Assembly: GCF_033095865.1 (NCBI RefSeq)
Contig: NZ_AP019365.1
Coordinates: forward strand, 2,329,501 to 2,393,500
Source of the DNA: Pseudomonas sp. KU43P
GTDB lineage: Bacteria > Pseudomonadota > Gammaproteobacteria > Pseudomonadales > Pseudomonadaceae
DNA length: 64,000 bases
Reading direction: 5' to 3'
Under the pieces are notes generated by a model, which was not told the DNA's origin, searched no databases, and saw only the letters and a list, made by a program, of their open reading frames with translations. This document shows positions 1 to 8,412 of this stretch, in pieces; position 1 is the first letter of the stretch; the number at the start of each line of letters is the position of its first letter. The position numbers and the translations under genes were made by a program.

Positions 1-363
1 CCGGTCGACTTCGCGCAGAGCGGTTTCCACCAGCCGAGCGAAGAACGGCGTGCAGCCCACCACCAGCGGCGGGATGGTGCCGCGCACGCCCAGTGAAGTG
101 CCAGTCAGCACCGTGGTGAGCGGGATCAGCACGATCAGCAGGATGATGAACGGCAACGAGCGCAGCACGTTCACCAGCGCCGACAGCACGCGATACAGCG
201 GCGCATTGGCCAGCAACTGGCGTTGCCCGGTGAGGTACAGCAGCACCCCCAGCGGCAGCCCGAACAACACCGTGAAGCCCAGCGCCGCGCCGAGCATGCT
301 CAGCGTGTCGATGCAGGCCTGGAGGATTTCCGACCAGTCCAGATTCGCAAGCAGCTCGTTCAT
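1..363 (-). CDS. metI: Methionine-type ABC transporter permease MetI, partial (C-terminus beyond window)
   Basis: Inner-membrane permease of a D-methionine type ABC importer. Reading leftwards from the ATG at 363 gives MNELLANLDWSEILQACID, hydrophobic helices, and a segment with LRSLPFIILL and a TSLGVRGTIPPL stretch typical of MetI. About 121 of roughly 220 residues are present; the rest runs off the left edge. The ATG overlaps the stop of the flavin monooxygenase gene by 4 bases (ATGA), so the two are translationally coupled. Coupling to SfnB and a desulfonation-type monooxygenase suggests import of an organosulfur compound or methionine during sulfur limitation. The substrate is inferred from family, not shown. 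Confidence 0.9.
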   Translation of the reverse strand, partial: MNELLANLDWSEILQACIDTLSMLGAALGFTVLFGLPLGVLLYLTGQRQLLANAPLYRVLSALVNVLRSLPFIILLIVLIPLTTVLTGTSLGVRGTIPPLVVGCTPFFARLVETALREVDR

Positions 364-1733
364 CGCCGGGCCTCCTGGCGTAGCGTTGCCACTGGGTGCG
401 GCGCGTGCAGGCGGTCGCCCTGGCCGAACAGCTTGTTGCGCAGCGTGCCCTCGGCGTATTCGCGCTTAAACAGTCCGCGTGCCTGAAGTTCCGGGACCAG
501 CAGGTCGACGACTGCAGTGAAGGTTTCCGGGGCCACCACACTGGCCAGGTTGAAGCCATCGACGTCGGTGTCCTCGACCCACTCCTGCAACTGATCCGCC
601 ACGCTCTGCGCCGAGCCCACCAGTACCGGCCCGTCGCCGCCGATGGCGCAGTAGTCGGCGATTTCGGCGGTGGTCCAGGTGCGCGAGGGATCGGCCCGGG
701 TGAACGCCTCGACGGCAGACTGAATGGCCTCGCTGGGCACTTCACGCAGCACCTGGTCTGGCTCAAGCTTGGCGAAGTCGATGCCGGTCCAGCCCGACAT
801 CAGGGTCAAGGCGCCGGTGGCGCTGGCGTACTCGCGGTACTCGCGCAGCAAGGCGAGGGCGGCTTTGTCGGTTGGCGCGACGATCACCGTCAATTGCTCG
901 AAAATCAACACGCTGTCTGCGGCCCGGCCTGCCGCGACGGCGGCAGCACGCAGGTCGGCTACCTGCTTTTTCAGCACGGCCTTGCTCGGTGCGGCGACGA
1001 ACACGCATTCGGCGTTAGCGGCAGCGAACGCCCGGCCACGGCTGGAAGCCCCAGCCTGATAAAGCACCGGTGTGCGCTGCGGTGACGGTTCGCTGAGGTG
1101 AAAGCCCGGTACCTTGAAGTAGGTGCCATCGTGCGCGATGCCATGCACTTTGCGCGGGTCGGCATACACGCCACTGGCCCGGTCGGCGCACACCGCATCG
1201 TCTTCCCAACTGGTTTCCCAGAGCTTGTAGCAGACCTGCAGGTATTCCTCGGCCAAGGCATAGCGCTGGTCGTGGCTCAATTGGTCACGTTGGCCGAGGT
1301 TGCGCGCACCGCTGGCCAGGTAGGAGGTGACGATGTTCCAGCCGGCGCGGCCTTGGGTCAGGTGGTCAAGCGTGCTCATGCGCCGGGCGAACGGAAACGG
1401 GTGCTCGAACGACACCGAGGCGGTCACGCCAAAGCCCAGGTGGCGCGTGGCGGCAGCCATGGCGGGCACCAGCTGCAGGGGGTCGTTGACCGGCACCTGG
1501 GCGGCGTTGCTCAAGGCGGCGTCGGCGCTGGCGCCGTACACGTCGTACACCCCCAGCACGTCGGCGATGAACAGGCCGTCGATGCAGCCGCGCTCCAGTG
1601 TTCTGGCCAGCTCCGTCCAGTAGTGGATGTCGGTGTAGCGCGTGGCCTGGTCCCGTGGGTGGCGCCACAGGCCGGGCGCCAGGTGGCCGACGGTGTTCAT
1701 GGCAAAGGCATTGAGGCGAATCTGCTTGGTCAT
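360..1733 (-). CDS. NtaA/SnaA/DszA-family FMN-dependent monooxygenase
   Basis: Cytoplasmic class C (LLM-type) flavin monooxygenase of 457 residues, the usual length for the NtaA/DmoA/DszA branch. Family features include MNTVGHLAPGLWRHP near the N-terminus, the GRAGWNIVTSY segment, and HDGTYFKVPGFHLSEPSPQRTPVLYQAGAS in the middle. Members use FMNH2 from a separate reductase to oxygenate organosulfur or aminopolycarboxylate substrates. No reductase gene is visible, so one must be encoded elsewhere. It lies 10 bases after sfnB and overlaps metI by 4 bases, which points to cleavage of an organic sulfur source. The exact substrate (sulfone, sulfide or sulfonate) cannot be read from sequence. Confidence 0.9.
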   Translation of the reverse strand: MTKQIRLNAFAMNTVGHLAPGLWRHPRDQATRYTDIHYWTELARTLERGCIDGLFIADVLGVYDVYGASADAALSNAAQVPVNDPLQLVPAMAAATRHLGFGVTASVSFEHPFPFARRMSTLDHLTQGRAGWNIVTSYLASGARNLGQRDQLSHDQRYALAEEYLQVCYKLWETSWEDDAVCADRASGVYADPRKVHGIAHDGTYFKVPGFHLSEPSPQRTPVLYQAGASSRGRAFAAANAECVFVAAPSKAVLKKQVADLRAAAVAAGRAADSVLIFEQLTVIVAPTDKAALALLREYREYASATGALTLMSGWTGIDFAKLEPDQVLREVPSEAIQSAVEAFTRADPSRTWTTAEIADYCAIGGDGPVLVGSAQSVADQLQEWVEDTDVDGFNLASVVAPETFTAVVDLLVPELQARGLFKREYAEGTLRNKLFGQGDRLHAPHPVATLRQEARR

Positions 1734-1743
1734 GGCGCGGGCC

Positions 1744-2967
1744 TCAGTTCCAGTCGTGGCGGGCCGGCTTGATGCCGTTCAAGGCCCAGTTGCCGACCAG
1801 GTGGTACTTCCAGCGCACCGGGTCGTGCAGGGTGTGTACGCGGGCGTTGCGCCAGTGCCGGTCGAAGTTGTGGCGGGTCAGTGAGGAACGTGTGCCGCCC
1901 AGTTCGAACAGGCGGTTGCTGGCTTCGATGGCGGCTTCGGTGGTCAGCACCTTGGCTTTGGCCACAGCCAGTGAGGCGGCGGCGACGTTGTCTTCGTCGG
2001 GCGCCGGCTTGGCGGCGTCCAATACTCGCCCGGCACGTTCCAGCAGGGCCTCGGCGGCTTCCTGGCGAATCTCCAGAGCGCCGACCTGGATGATGGTCAG
2101 GGGGTCATCGCTGGCGCGCTCCACCTTGGCATCGATCCACGGGCGGGCGTGTTCGCGGACGAAGGCGATGGTGTCATCCAGGGCTGCGCGGCCGATACCG
2201 GCATCGATGGCGGCGGTGGTCAGCTGGGCGAACGGGCCAGCCAGGGTCGGGCGTTCGTACGAGCGATAGCTGGGGAACAGGTTGAAGGCTGGTACGCGCA
2301 GGCCATCCAGCAGCACCGTGCCGCTGGAGGTGGTGCGCTGGCCCATGCTGCTCCAGTCGTCGACGATGACCAGCCCGGGGGTGCCACGTTGTACGAACGC
2401 GAGCTGGGCCCGGCCCTGATCGTCCAGGGCGAGCACGCCGAGCCAGTGGGCGTAGAGCGAGCCTGTGCAATAGCCTTTGCGGCCGTCGATGCGGTAGGCG
2501 TCACCTTCGGCGACCAGCCGGGTGCTGATGTCCTGCACGGTCTTGCCGCCGGTTTCCGAAAGGGCGTTGGCGAAGCGGTTGCCGTTCAAGGCCAGGTCGA
2601 AGAAGAAGCGCTTCTGGTCCTCGGTGCCTTGCAGGCGGATGTCTTCGAGCAGGCAGTAATGGTTCTGTGGGATCTGGCCGAGCGAAGGGTCGGCGGCGGA
2701 GACGATGGCGATCACCTGCGCCAAGGTGGCGAAGGACACTTCGGCGCCGCCGTAGTCACGTGGCACGGTGATGCCCCACAGGCCGCTGTTGGAGTAGGCG
2801 TCGACGATATCGGCGGGCACTGCGCGGTTGCGGTCACGCTCGGCGGCGCCCTCGCGCAGCAGGGCGGCGACGCGGTGAGCGATGTCGATGGCTTCGGCGT
2901 CATCGGTGATGACGTGGGCGTTGGGTTGGCGGATGTCGTAGTCCGCGCAGCGGATTTCAGTCGGCAT
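1744..2967 (-). CDS. sfnB: SfnB-family sulfur acquisition oxidoreductase (acyl-CoA dehydrogenase fold)
   Basis: A 407-residue flavoprotein of the acyl-CoA dehydrogenase superfamily, closest to SfnB and DszC-type enzymes. The N-terminal helical domain contains GLWGITVPRDYGGAEV, the central part has LSETGGKTVQDISTRL and GRKGYCTGSLYAHWL, and the C-terminus has ELGGTRSSLTRHNFDRHWRNAR, characteristic of flavin monooxygenases of this fold. These proteins act in dimethyl sulfone and alkanesulfonate use when sulfate is scarce. It is the first gene of the operon, followed after 10 bases by the flavin monooxygenase. The start at 2967 is 36 bases from a sigma-54 type promoter element, consistent with control by an SfnR-like activator. 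Confidence 0.9.
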   Translation of the reverse strand: MPTEIRCADYDIRQPNAHVITDDAEAIDIAHRVAALLREGAAERDRNRAVPADIVDAYSNSGLWGITVPRDYGGAEVSFATLAQVIAIVSAADPSLGQIPQNHYCLLEDIRLQGTEDQKRFFFDLALNGNRFANALSETGGKTVQDISTRLVAEGDAYRIDGRKGYCTGSLYAHWLGVLALDDQGRAQLAFVQRGTPGLVIVDDWSSMGQRTTSSGTVLLDGLRVPAFNLFPSYRSYERPTLAGPFAQLTTAAIDAGIGRAALDDTIAFVREHARPWIDAKVERASDDPLTIIQVGALEIRQEAAEALLERAGRVLDAAKPAPDEDNVAAASLAVAKAKVLTTEAAIEASNRLFELGGTRSSLTRHNFDRHWRNARVHTLHDPVRWKYHLVGNWALNGIKPARHDWN

Positions 2968-3002
2968 GTTGACCTCGGAGACTGGATGGTTGAATCCATG
3001 TC

Positions 3003-3018
3003 TGCAGGGGCCATGCCA
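3003..3018 (-). promoter_or_regulatory. Candidate sigma-54 (-24/-12) promoter of the sfnB operon
   Basis: On the minus strand the sequence is TGGCATGGCCCCTGCA. It matches the sigma-54 consensus TGGCACG-N4-TTGCA at all but two defined positions, with the GG and GC dinucleotides correctly spaced. The predicted transcription start falls near 2991, leaving a short leader before the sfnB ATG at 2967. Sigma-54 control through SfnR is established for sfn genes in P. putida; its use here is inferred. Confidence 0.65.
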
Positions 3019-3111
3019 GAATTAAAAGCCTTTTAAATCAGCCGATTGGCGCAAAAAAACCGGGTTCTTGTGTTGCGCCGCATGAAGAAGTGTTGAAGGG
3101 CTGTCTGGGGT

Positions 3112-3131
3112 GCAACAGTTGCCGCTGCAAC
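3112..3131. promoter_or_regulatory. Overlapping GCAAC/GTTGC inverted repeats, candidate activator site upstream of sfnB
   Basis: Two overlapping palindromes share arms here: GCAAC-A-GTTGC at 3112-3122 and GTTGC-CGCT-GCAAC at 3118-3131. They sit about 95-115 bases upstream of the sigma-54 element, the usual position for an enhancer-binding protein. Binding by an SfnR-like protein is inference from position and symmetry only. Confidence 0.4.
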
Positions 3132-3150
3132 ACTCAGGCGCCTGTGCGCC

Positions 3151-4458
3151 TCAGTACACCCACACTTCGACTCGGCGGTTGCGCAGGCGCCCCTGTTCCA
3201 GGTCATTGCCCGCCACCGGCAGTTCATCGCCCATGCCGGTCACCTCCAGCACCTCGACACCGTCGCGGGCCAGCTCACGGCGTACTGCCTGGGCCCGCAG
3301 GCGCGAGAGCAGGGCGGCCCGGCCTGGCGTTTCCTTGGGGTCGCCAAAGCCCACCAGCACGGCCTTGCTCTGCAGCTTGCCGGCCTGGCGCAGGTAGTCG
3401 GCCACCCGCTGCACATCGCGCAGGGCCTTGTTGTCGAGGCTGGCACTACCCTCCTGAAAGCGGAAGTTCACGCTCAGGCGCTGCGCCTGCTGGGCCAGGT
3501 TGCGGTAGCGCGGCGGCATGTCGCCCTGGGCCGGCACAGCTTGCGCGTTGATCTGCTGGGACACGAACCCTTGCTCGGCGACGATGGCCTGGCCGGCCGG
3601 GCTCTGTGCGAAGTCGGCAAGGGCCTTGGCCTGGGGCTTGGCATTGGCCGGCAAGTAGAGGTAGAGGCGCCGCGACAGGGGGTAGTCCTCACTGGCGACC
3701 AAGGGCCGTTCCGGCAGCATCGCCGGGGCGTCGCCTTCGGCGATCGCCAGCACCTTGGCACCGTGTACGGCGGCCAGGCTGCTGAAGCCGATGGCCTGGC
3801 GATCGGCGACCACCCGAGCGGTCAGCTCTTCGCTGGCCTCGAAGCGCTGCACCTTTGCCGCCAGCTCGGCGTGATGAGGGTCCAGTACCAGGGCCTTGAA
3901 GGTTTCGAACGTGCCGGAGCGGTCGTCGCGGGCATACAGGTGGATGTCTCCGCCGGCCACGCCGAGCTGTTCCCAGCGCTGGATCTGCCCGGCGTAGATT
4001 AGCGCCAGTTGCCGGGTGCTCAGTTGGGGCAAGGGGTTGTCCGGGTGGACGATCACCGCCACGCCATCGAGGCCGATGACCTGCTCGGCCCTGGCGGCAC
4101 GCAAGTCGCCGAGCGCCTTGAGCTGCTGTGCTTCGGTGTCGCTGATTGGCCGCGAGGATGCCGCCAGATCGGCATCGCCGCGGCCCAGGGCGGCGAATCC
4201 AGTGCTTGAGCCGTGCGCCGCGATGTCGATGCGCAGCGGTTGGCCCTGATCATCGCGGGCGTTGATCACGGTCTCGTTCGCCACCGTACCGGAGCGTTGC
4301 TCGATGGCCGTCGCCTGCTGGGCACGCAATTGCCCCTGCACCAAGGCCGGCAGCAGGGCTGCGCCGATGGTGTTGGAGCCTTGCACGCGCAGGTGCGCAG
4401 GTTCGGCAATGGCCGTCAGGGATAGAAAGGGAAGGAGCAGGAGCAGCAGGCGCAGCAT
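3151..4458 (-). CDS. Periplasmic PstS-like substrate-binding domain fused to an OmpA-like C-terminal domain
   Basis: Exported protein of 435 residues. The start was placed at 4458, where the protein opens with a signal peptide (MLRLLLLLLPFLSLTAIA); the longer upstream extension reads through a REP-like repeat and is unlikely to be coding. Residues about 20-280 resemble the phosphate-binding PstS fold (VQGSNTIGAALLPAL, HGSSTGFAALGRGDADLAASSR, YARDDRSGTFETFKALVL). The last ~110 residues resemble OmpA-type peptidoglycan-binding domains, ending GNDLEQGRLRNRRVEVWVY. The combination suggests a cell-wall-tethered periplasmic binding protein. No transport genes are adjacent, so phosphate uptake should not be assumed. 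Confidence 0.85.
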   Translation of the reverse strand: MLRLLLLLLPFLSLTAIAEPAHLRVQGSNTIGAALLPALVQGQLRAQQATAIEQRSGTVANETVINARDDQGQPLRIDIAAHGSSTGFAALGRGDADLAASSRPISDTEAQQLKALGDLRAARAEQVIGLDGVAVIVHPDNPLPQLSTRQLALIYAGQIQRWEQLGVAGGDIHLYARDDRSGTFETFKALVLDPHHAELAAKVQRFEASEELTARVVADRQAIGFSSLAAVHGAKVLAIAEGDAPAMLPERPLVASEDYPLSRRLYLYLPANAKPQAKALADFAQSPAGQAIVAEQGFVSQQINAQAVPAQGDMPPRYRNLAQQAQRLSVNFRFQEGSASLDNKALRDVQRVADYLRQAGKLQSKAVLVGFGDPKETPGRAALLSRLRAQAVRRELARDGVEVLEVTGMGDELPVAGNDLEQGRLRNRRVEVWVY

Positions 4459-4536
4459 GCCGGGCAACCTTTGGCATAGAGTTGCCCGGCAGATTACGAC
4501 GGTGGCGTGACCGAAATGTGACAACCCGGAGGGCCC

Positions 4537-4600
4537 TATCGCCGGCAAGCCGGCTTGCACAGGTAGATCACTGGTTTTGAATGTGGGAGCCGGCCTGACG
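4537..4600. repeat. Degenerate REP pair
   Basis: One arm reads ATCGCCGGCAAGCCGGCTTG (4539-4556) and the opposite, decayed arm reads GTGGGAGCCGGCCTGACGGC (4583-4602). It lies between two minus-strand genes and resembles the other REP palindromes in the window. Confidence 0.7.
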
Positions 4601-4604
4601 GCAG

Positions 4605-5117
4605 CTACCGCTCAGGCACTGGCAACGGCGCCTCGCTGTTCCAGGCGCTGACGGGCCGGCTGAACAGGTTTTCGGTCTGGAAATGGGCCATGCGCCATTG
4701 CCCCTCTTCCAAGGCAAAGCGGACCGTCAGCCGTGCGGCGTTCAGGTGCGAGGCGCCATCGGCAAAGGTGCTGGTCTGCAGCATCACCCAGCGGCCCACG
4801 CCCTGATCGCCGTCCGCCTCGATCACTTCGCTGGTCAGAAAGTGCACGTTCAACGCGAAGTGCGCCGGGGTCTTCATGTAGGTGGCGAACATTGCCCGGA
4901 TCGCCTCGCGGCCCCGGTAACCGCCAAAGCTTTCGGCATACTTCGCCCCTTTGCCTTCCCACACCGCGTCCTGGGTGAACAGTGCGGCCAGCTCGTCGAG
5001 TGGGGTGCTGGCGTCGAGCTGGTCGCACAGTTCCATGTAGCGATTGATGCACTCGCGAATCGCCTGCTGGCTTTCGAAGCCTTGCAGGCGAGCCATCAGG
5101 GCTGGGATATCGATCAT
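4605..5117 (-). CDS. NTF2-like (SnoaL/ketosteroid isomerase fold) protein
   Basis: Small cytoplasmic protein of 170 residues with a SnoaL-like, NTF2-superfamily pattern: an N-terminal helix with QAIRECINRYMELCDQ, then LAALFTQDAVWEGKG, YRGREAIRAMFATYM, a strand-rich centre and RMAHFQTENLFSRPV near the end. Such proteins form cone-shaped dimers and may be isomerases, dehydratases, or small subunits of oxygenases; the catalytic role cannot be deduced. It follows the amidase gene by 10 bases on the same strand, so they are probably co-transcribed, with a divergent MarR gene as likely regulator. Confidence 0.85.
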   Translation of the reverse strand: MIDIPALMARLQGFESQQAIRECINRYMELCDQLDASTPLDELAALFTQDAVWEGKGAKYAESFGGYRGREAIRAMFATYMKTPAHFALNVHFLTSEVIEADGDQGVGRWVMLQTSTFADGASHLNAARLTVRFALEEGQWRMAHFQTENLFSRPVSAWNSEAPLPVPER

Positions 5118-5127
5118 CGGTGCAACC

Positions 5128-6246
5128 TCAGCAATTCTGATACAGGTTCAGCAACAGCCGCTCGGCCACCGCCAGCAGCTTCTCGTCAGCACCCTTGGCG
5201 GCCACCAGTTGCAGGCCGACCGGCAAGCCGGCCTCACTGCCTAGGGGAATGCTCAGGGCTGGGTGGCCGGACAGGTTGAACGGGCGCACCAGCGAGGTCA
5301 TGCCCAGCACCGCACGGGTGTCGGCAGCCGCTTCGAGGCGCAGCGGGAAGTCGGGCATGGTCGGCAAGGCCAGCACGTCGAAGCTGGCCAGGGCCTGGTC
5401 GACTTCTTCGGTGAAGCGCTGGCGCACCGCTTCGGCTTCGGCCAGCGCACTGTCGGTGGTCTGGCCGGCAGCGGCCAGGCGTCCGGTGATATCAGCACCG
5501 ACCTTGCCGGTTTCCAGCAGGTGGCCACAGCCCTCGAAGGTTTCGCGGTTGATCACCACCATGCCGGCGTCATAGGCCGCGCCGAAGTGCTTGAGCTCGA
5601 CATTGCCCAGGGGCAGGCCGGTTGCCGTCAGTGCGCCATGCACCACCTTGTGAATGGCTGCCTCGGCGGTCACCCGCAGCACGCCGATACGGGCCTTGGC
5701 CGGCACCTGGGCGGGGACGAAGGTAGGGTCGATCATGCTCATGGCACGCACCAGCATCGGCAGGCTGGCGGCGAACGGGCCGACGCAGTCGAGGCTGCTG
5801 CGCGCCGGCATCACACCTTTGCGGCTGACACGGCCGAAGGTCGGCTTGAAACCGAACACGCCACAGCAGCAGGCTGGGATACGCACCGAACCACCGGTGT
5901 CGGTGCCCAGGCTGAAGTCGGCCAGCCCCGCCGCCACGGCGGCCGCCGAGCCACTGGACGAGCCGCCGGGAATGCGCCCTGGGAAGCGTGGGTTGGCCGC
6001 AGTGCCGGTGTAGTGGTTGATGCCGGTGGTGCCGAACGCCAGTTCGTGCAGGCTCACCTTGCCGGTCAGGCGCGCACCGTTGGCCAGCAAGTGGCCGACC
6101 ACTTCGGCATGCCGTTCTGCCAGTGGTGCCTGCTCCAGCGCTTGGCTGGAGGCGCGGGTCGCGGTACCGGCGACATCGATGGTGTCCTTGACCATGACCC
6201 GGGGGCCGGCGCCGCCCAGGTCGAGGGTTTCAACGAGTATTGTCAT
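5128..6246 (-). CDS. Amidase signature family hydrolase
   Basis: A 372-residue amidase, shorter than the ~460-500 residues common in the family. The Ser-cisSer-Lys triad is visible: K20 in VMVKDTID, cis-Ser S96 in the GGSSSGS loop, and nucleophile S120 in GTDTGGSVRIPA. The short length with an intact N-terminal catalytic core suggests a compact amide or ester hydrolase; the substrate is unknown. It is the first gene of a probable two-gene operon with the NTF2-like protein and is transcribed divergently from the MarR gene at 6419, across a 172-base intergenic region likely to hold the operator. Confidence 0.88.
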   Translation of the reverse strand: MTILVETLDLGGAGPRVMVKDTIDVAGTATRASSQALEQAPLAERHAEVVGHLLANGARLTGKVSLHELAFGTTGINHYTGTAANPRFPGRIPGGSSSGSAAAVAAGLADFSLGTDTGGSVRIPACCCGVFGFKPTFGRVSRKGVMPARSSLDCVGPFAASLPMLVRAMSMIDPTFVPAQVPAKARIGVLRVTAEAAIHKVVHGALTATGLPLGNVELKHFGAAYDAGMVVINRETFEGCGHLLETGKVGADITGRLAAAGQTTDSALAEAEAVRQRFTEEVDQALASFDVLALPTMPDFPLRLEAAADTRAVLGMTSLVRPFNLSGHPALSIPLGSEAGLPVGLQLVAAKGADEKLLAVAERLLLNLYQNC

Positions 6247-6418
6247 TTTTATTCAGCCTTTCTCCGAAGGGATGCCGGACCACGGTCCAGCCGTTAACAT
6301 GCGTGCGAATTACGTGAAATGTCAACTGAATATTCCAGCATTGTATGACGCCTGCCGGTAGCCAAATGCGTGGAAACGGCTATGATGGCGCGACTATTTC
6401 CGCACAAGTAGTGAATCG

Positions 6419-6898
6419 ATGAGCAACTCGAAGAACACAGGCCACAGCCATCACGACCCGGCCAGCGATGAATTTCGCAAGGAAGATTTCCCTTTCTACT
6501 GGCTGGCCCGTGTGCATGGTCGCTACACCCAGAACATGGAGCGTCTGCTCAAGAAGATCGACCTCGACGTGCCGCGCTGGCGCGTGCTGTGGATCCTCAA
6601 CGAGAACGGTGAATCGAGCATCTCCGAGATTTCCACCCACGCCATCGCCAAGCTGTCGACCATCACCAAGATCGTCTATCGCATGAAGGACGACGGCCTG
6701 GTGGAAACCTCCCCAAGCCCCGAAGATGGCCGGGTGACCCAGGTGCGCATCACCGAGGTCGGCCTGCAGAACATCGAGCGCATGCAGGACGTGACCCGTG
6801 AACTGTTCCAGCGCAGCTTCAAAGGGCTGACAGAAGCCCAGGTGCAACGGCTGAACCGCATGCTGGAAGTGGTGTTCCACAACCTGGAGACGCTCTGA
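6419..6898 (+). CDS. MarR-family transcriptional regulator
   Basis: Winged-helix DNA-binding dimer of 159 residues. Features include FYWLARVHGRYTQNMERLLKKIDLD at the N-terminal dimerisation helix, recognition helix region ISTHAIAKLSTITKIVYRMKDDGL, and the wing SPEDGRVTQVRITEVG. These proteins usually repress divergent genes and release DNA when a small aromatic or phenolic ligand binds. The divergent amidase/NTF2-like pair is the obvious target, together with autoregulation. The ligand is unknown. Confidence 0.9.
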   Translation: MSNSKNTGHSHHDPASDEFRKEDFPFYWLARVHGRYTQNMERLLKKIDLDVPRWRVLWILNENGESSISEISTHAIAKLSTITKIVYRMKDDGLVETSPSPEDGRVTQVRITEVGLQNIERMQDVTRELFQRSFKGLTEAQVQRLNRMLEVVFHNLETL

Positions 6899-6905
6899 CT
6901 GCAAA

Positions 6906-6922
6906 GGGGCGCGCTGCGCCCC
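6906..6922. terminator. GC hairpin between convergent genes (possible terminator)
   Basis: GGGGCGC-GCT-GCGCCCC forms a 7-bp stem in the 30-base gap between the convergent marR-like and outer-membrane barrel genes. There is no clear T-run on either side, so termination is a weak inference. Confidence 0.35.
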
Positions 6923-6928
6923 CGCCGA

Positions 6929-8248
6929 TCAGAAGGTGCTGACGAAGACCACCTGGGTGTACAGGTTGTTGTTGTCGTTGCCCAGTTGCGTGCCGCCCTG
7001 TTCGAAGCTGCGCTCGGGTTGGTACAGGCCCACCAGCGGCACCACCATCAAGTGGTCGTTGATCGTCCATTCGGCGTACAGGTCCAGCTCGCGGCCGTCC
7101 GCATTGCCCAGGTTGCGGTCGATGGTGTCGAACTTGAACCACATGGCGCCGAGGTTCAGCGACGGGGTAGGGCTGACCGTCAGGCCGACCTTCTGAATCC
7201 GCGCATTGCTGTTGAACGGGCTGGCATAGTTGCCGGCCACCTCGCCTTGGAACCAGGTGCCCAGGCCGCGGCCGAGGCCGTAGAACAGGGTGTCGTACTG
7301 CTCGGAGAAGCGGCTGTAGCGGTAGCTGACGTTCGGCTGCCACGGCAGGTCGGCGAAGGTCCAGCCAGCCTCCAGGTACCAGGCATCTTCGGTGCTGGTG
7401 TGGGGTTTGTCCTGCGTGGCGTACTCGCCAGACAGGAACAGGTTCTCCACCCCGGCATTGCCTTGGCCGCGCAGGCTGTAGGTCTTCATGCCGTCGCGTT
7501 CCAGCTGCTGGGGCGAGGCGTATTGCTCGTCGACGTGGGTAGTGCCGACGTAGGTCAGGCCCACGGTGCCGGCGTCCGCCACGTGTTCCAGGGTGGCCAC
7601 GTGCATTTCCGTGTTGGCCTGGGCGCGGTTGTCCGACTGCAGCCACATCACATCGCCACGCCAGCCTGTCTTGCCGCCCAGGCGCAGCACGGCGGTCTTG
7701 TCGAAGCTCTTGCGTGCGGCCAGGTAGTAGGCGCCGCCACGGTTGAACTGGCCGTCGGCCAGGCCGTGGCCGACATTGAGCGAGTCGCCCTGGATCAGGA
7801 AGCCGTCACCGACCGCGACCATCTGCTTGCCAAAGGACAGGTCGATGCCGTCCTCGCCCAGCAGCGGCACCAGGTTGCCGGACTTCCATCCCACATAGGC
7901 GTCTTCGATCTTGGTGGTGCGCTCGCTACCGTCGCTGAACCCCGCCGCATCGCCATCACCCCAGGTGGCGGAGCTGAGCAGGGCGAAGGCGCCATACATC
8001 GAGCCGGCGCCGCCCAGGCGCTGGTCGCCACTCAGGCCGTACTTGATATAGCCCTCGCGCCACGACTCGGAGCCTTCCTGGTCGCGGGCGATGGCGTAGC
8101 TTTCTTCACTGTGAAACGCACCGAACACCGCTTCGACATTGGCGTTGAGGTGGCGCTCGGCGTCGCCGTAGAGCTCCAGGGCGGACGCCTGCAGCGAGAC
8201 CCCGGCCAGCACTGCGGCCAGGGTGAGACGGAACGGGCGGTGCAGCAT
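6929..8248 (-). CDS. Outer-membrane beta-barrel protein (porin-like)
   Basis: Exported protein of 439 residues. The start at 8248 gives a clean signal peptide (MLHRPFRLTLAAVLAGVSL then QASALELYGD) behind an AAAGGAAG ribosome site; the 17-residue upstream extension is rejected. The body alternates polar and hydrophobic residues as in transmembrane strands and ends in a phenylalanine (VVFVSTF), the usual sorting signal for outer-membrane barrels. It resembles alginate-export/porin-type 16-18-strand barrels, but I do not recognise a named family or substrate. A strong terminator separates it from the upstream cytochrome gene, so it has its own promoter within 8249-8368. Confidence 0.8.
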   Translation of the reverse strand: MLHRPFRLTLAAVLAGVSLQASALELYGDAERHLNANVEAVFGAFHSEESYAIARDQEGSESWREGYIKYGLSGDQRLGGAGSMYGAFALLSSATWGDGDAAGFSDGSERTTKIEDAYVGWKSGNLVPLLGEDGIDLSFGKQMVAVGDGFLIQGDSLNVGHGLADGQFNRGGAYYLAARKSFDKTAVLRLGGKTGWRGDVMWLQSDNRAQANTEMHVATLEHVADAGTVGLTYVGTTHVDEQYASPQQLERDGMKTYSLRGQGNAGVENLFLSGEYATQDKPHTSTEDAWYLEAGWTFADLPWQPNVSYRYSRFSEQYDTLFYGLGRGLGTWFQGEVAGNYASPFNSNARIQKVGLTVSPTPSLNLGAMWFKFDTIDRNLGNADGRELDLYAEWTINDHLMVVPLVGLYQPERSFEQGGTQLGNDNNNLYTQVVFVSTF

Positions 8249-8368
8249 GGTCTGGCTTCCTTTGTTATGGGTTTGGCAGAAGTTCCGAAGACATGCCAAG
8301 GATCATGCAGGAAGCCCCGACGCCAGTTTTTGCCCTGGCTGCCAGTTGTCTTTGGCAGCGTGCCAAAA

Positions 8369-8399
8369 CGCCAAAGGCCCCATTTCGGGGCCTTTGGCG
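8369..8399 (-). terminator. Rho-independent terminator of the cytochrome c gene
   Basis: A perfect 13-bp stem CGCCAAAGGCCCC / GGGGCCTTTGGCG with a 5-base loop. On the minus strand it is followed by TTTT. It lies 13 bases beyond the end of the cytochrome c gene. Confidence 0.8.
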
Positions 8400-8412
8400 A
8401 CTGCTTGCGGGG

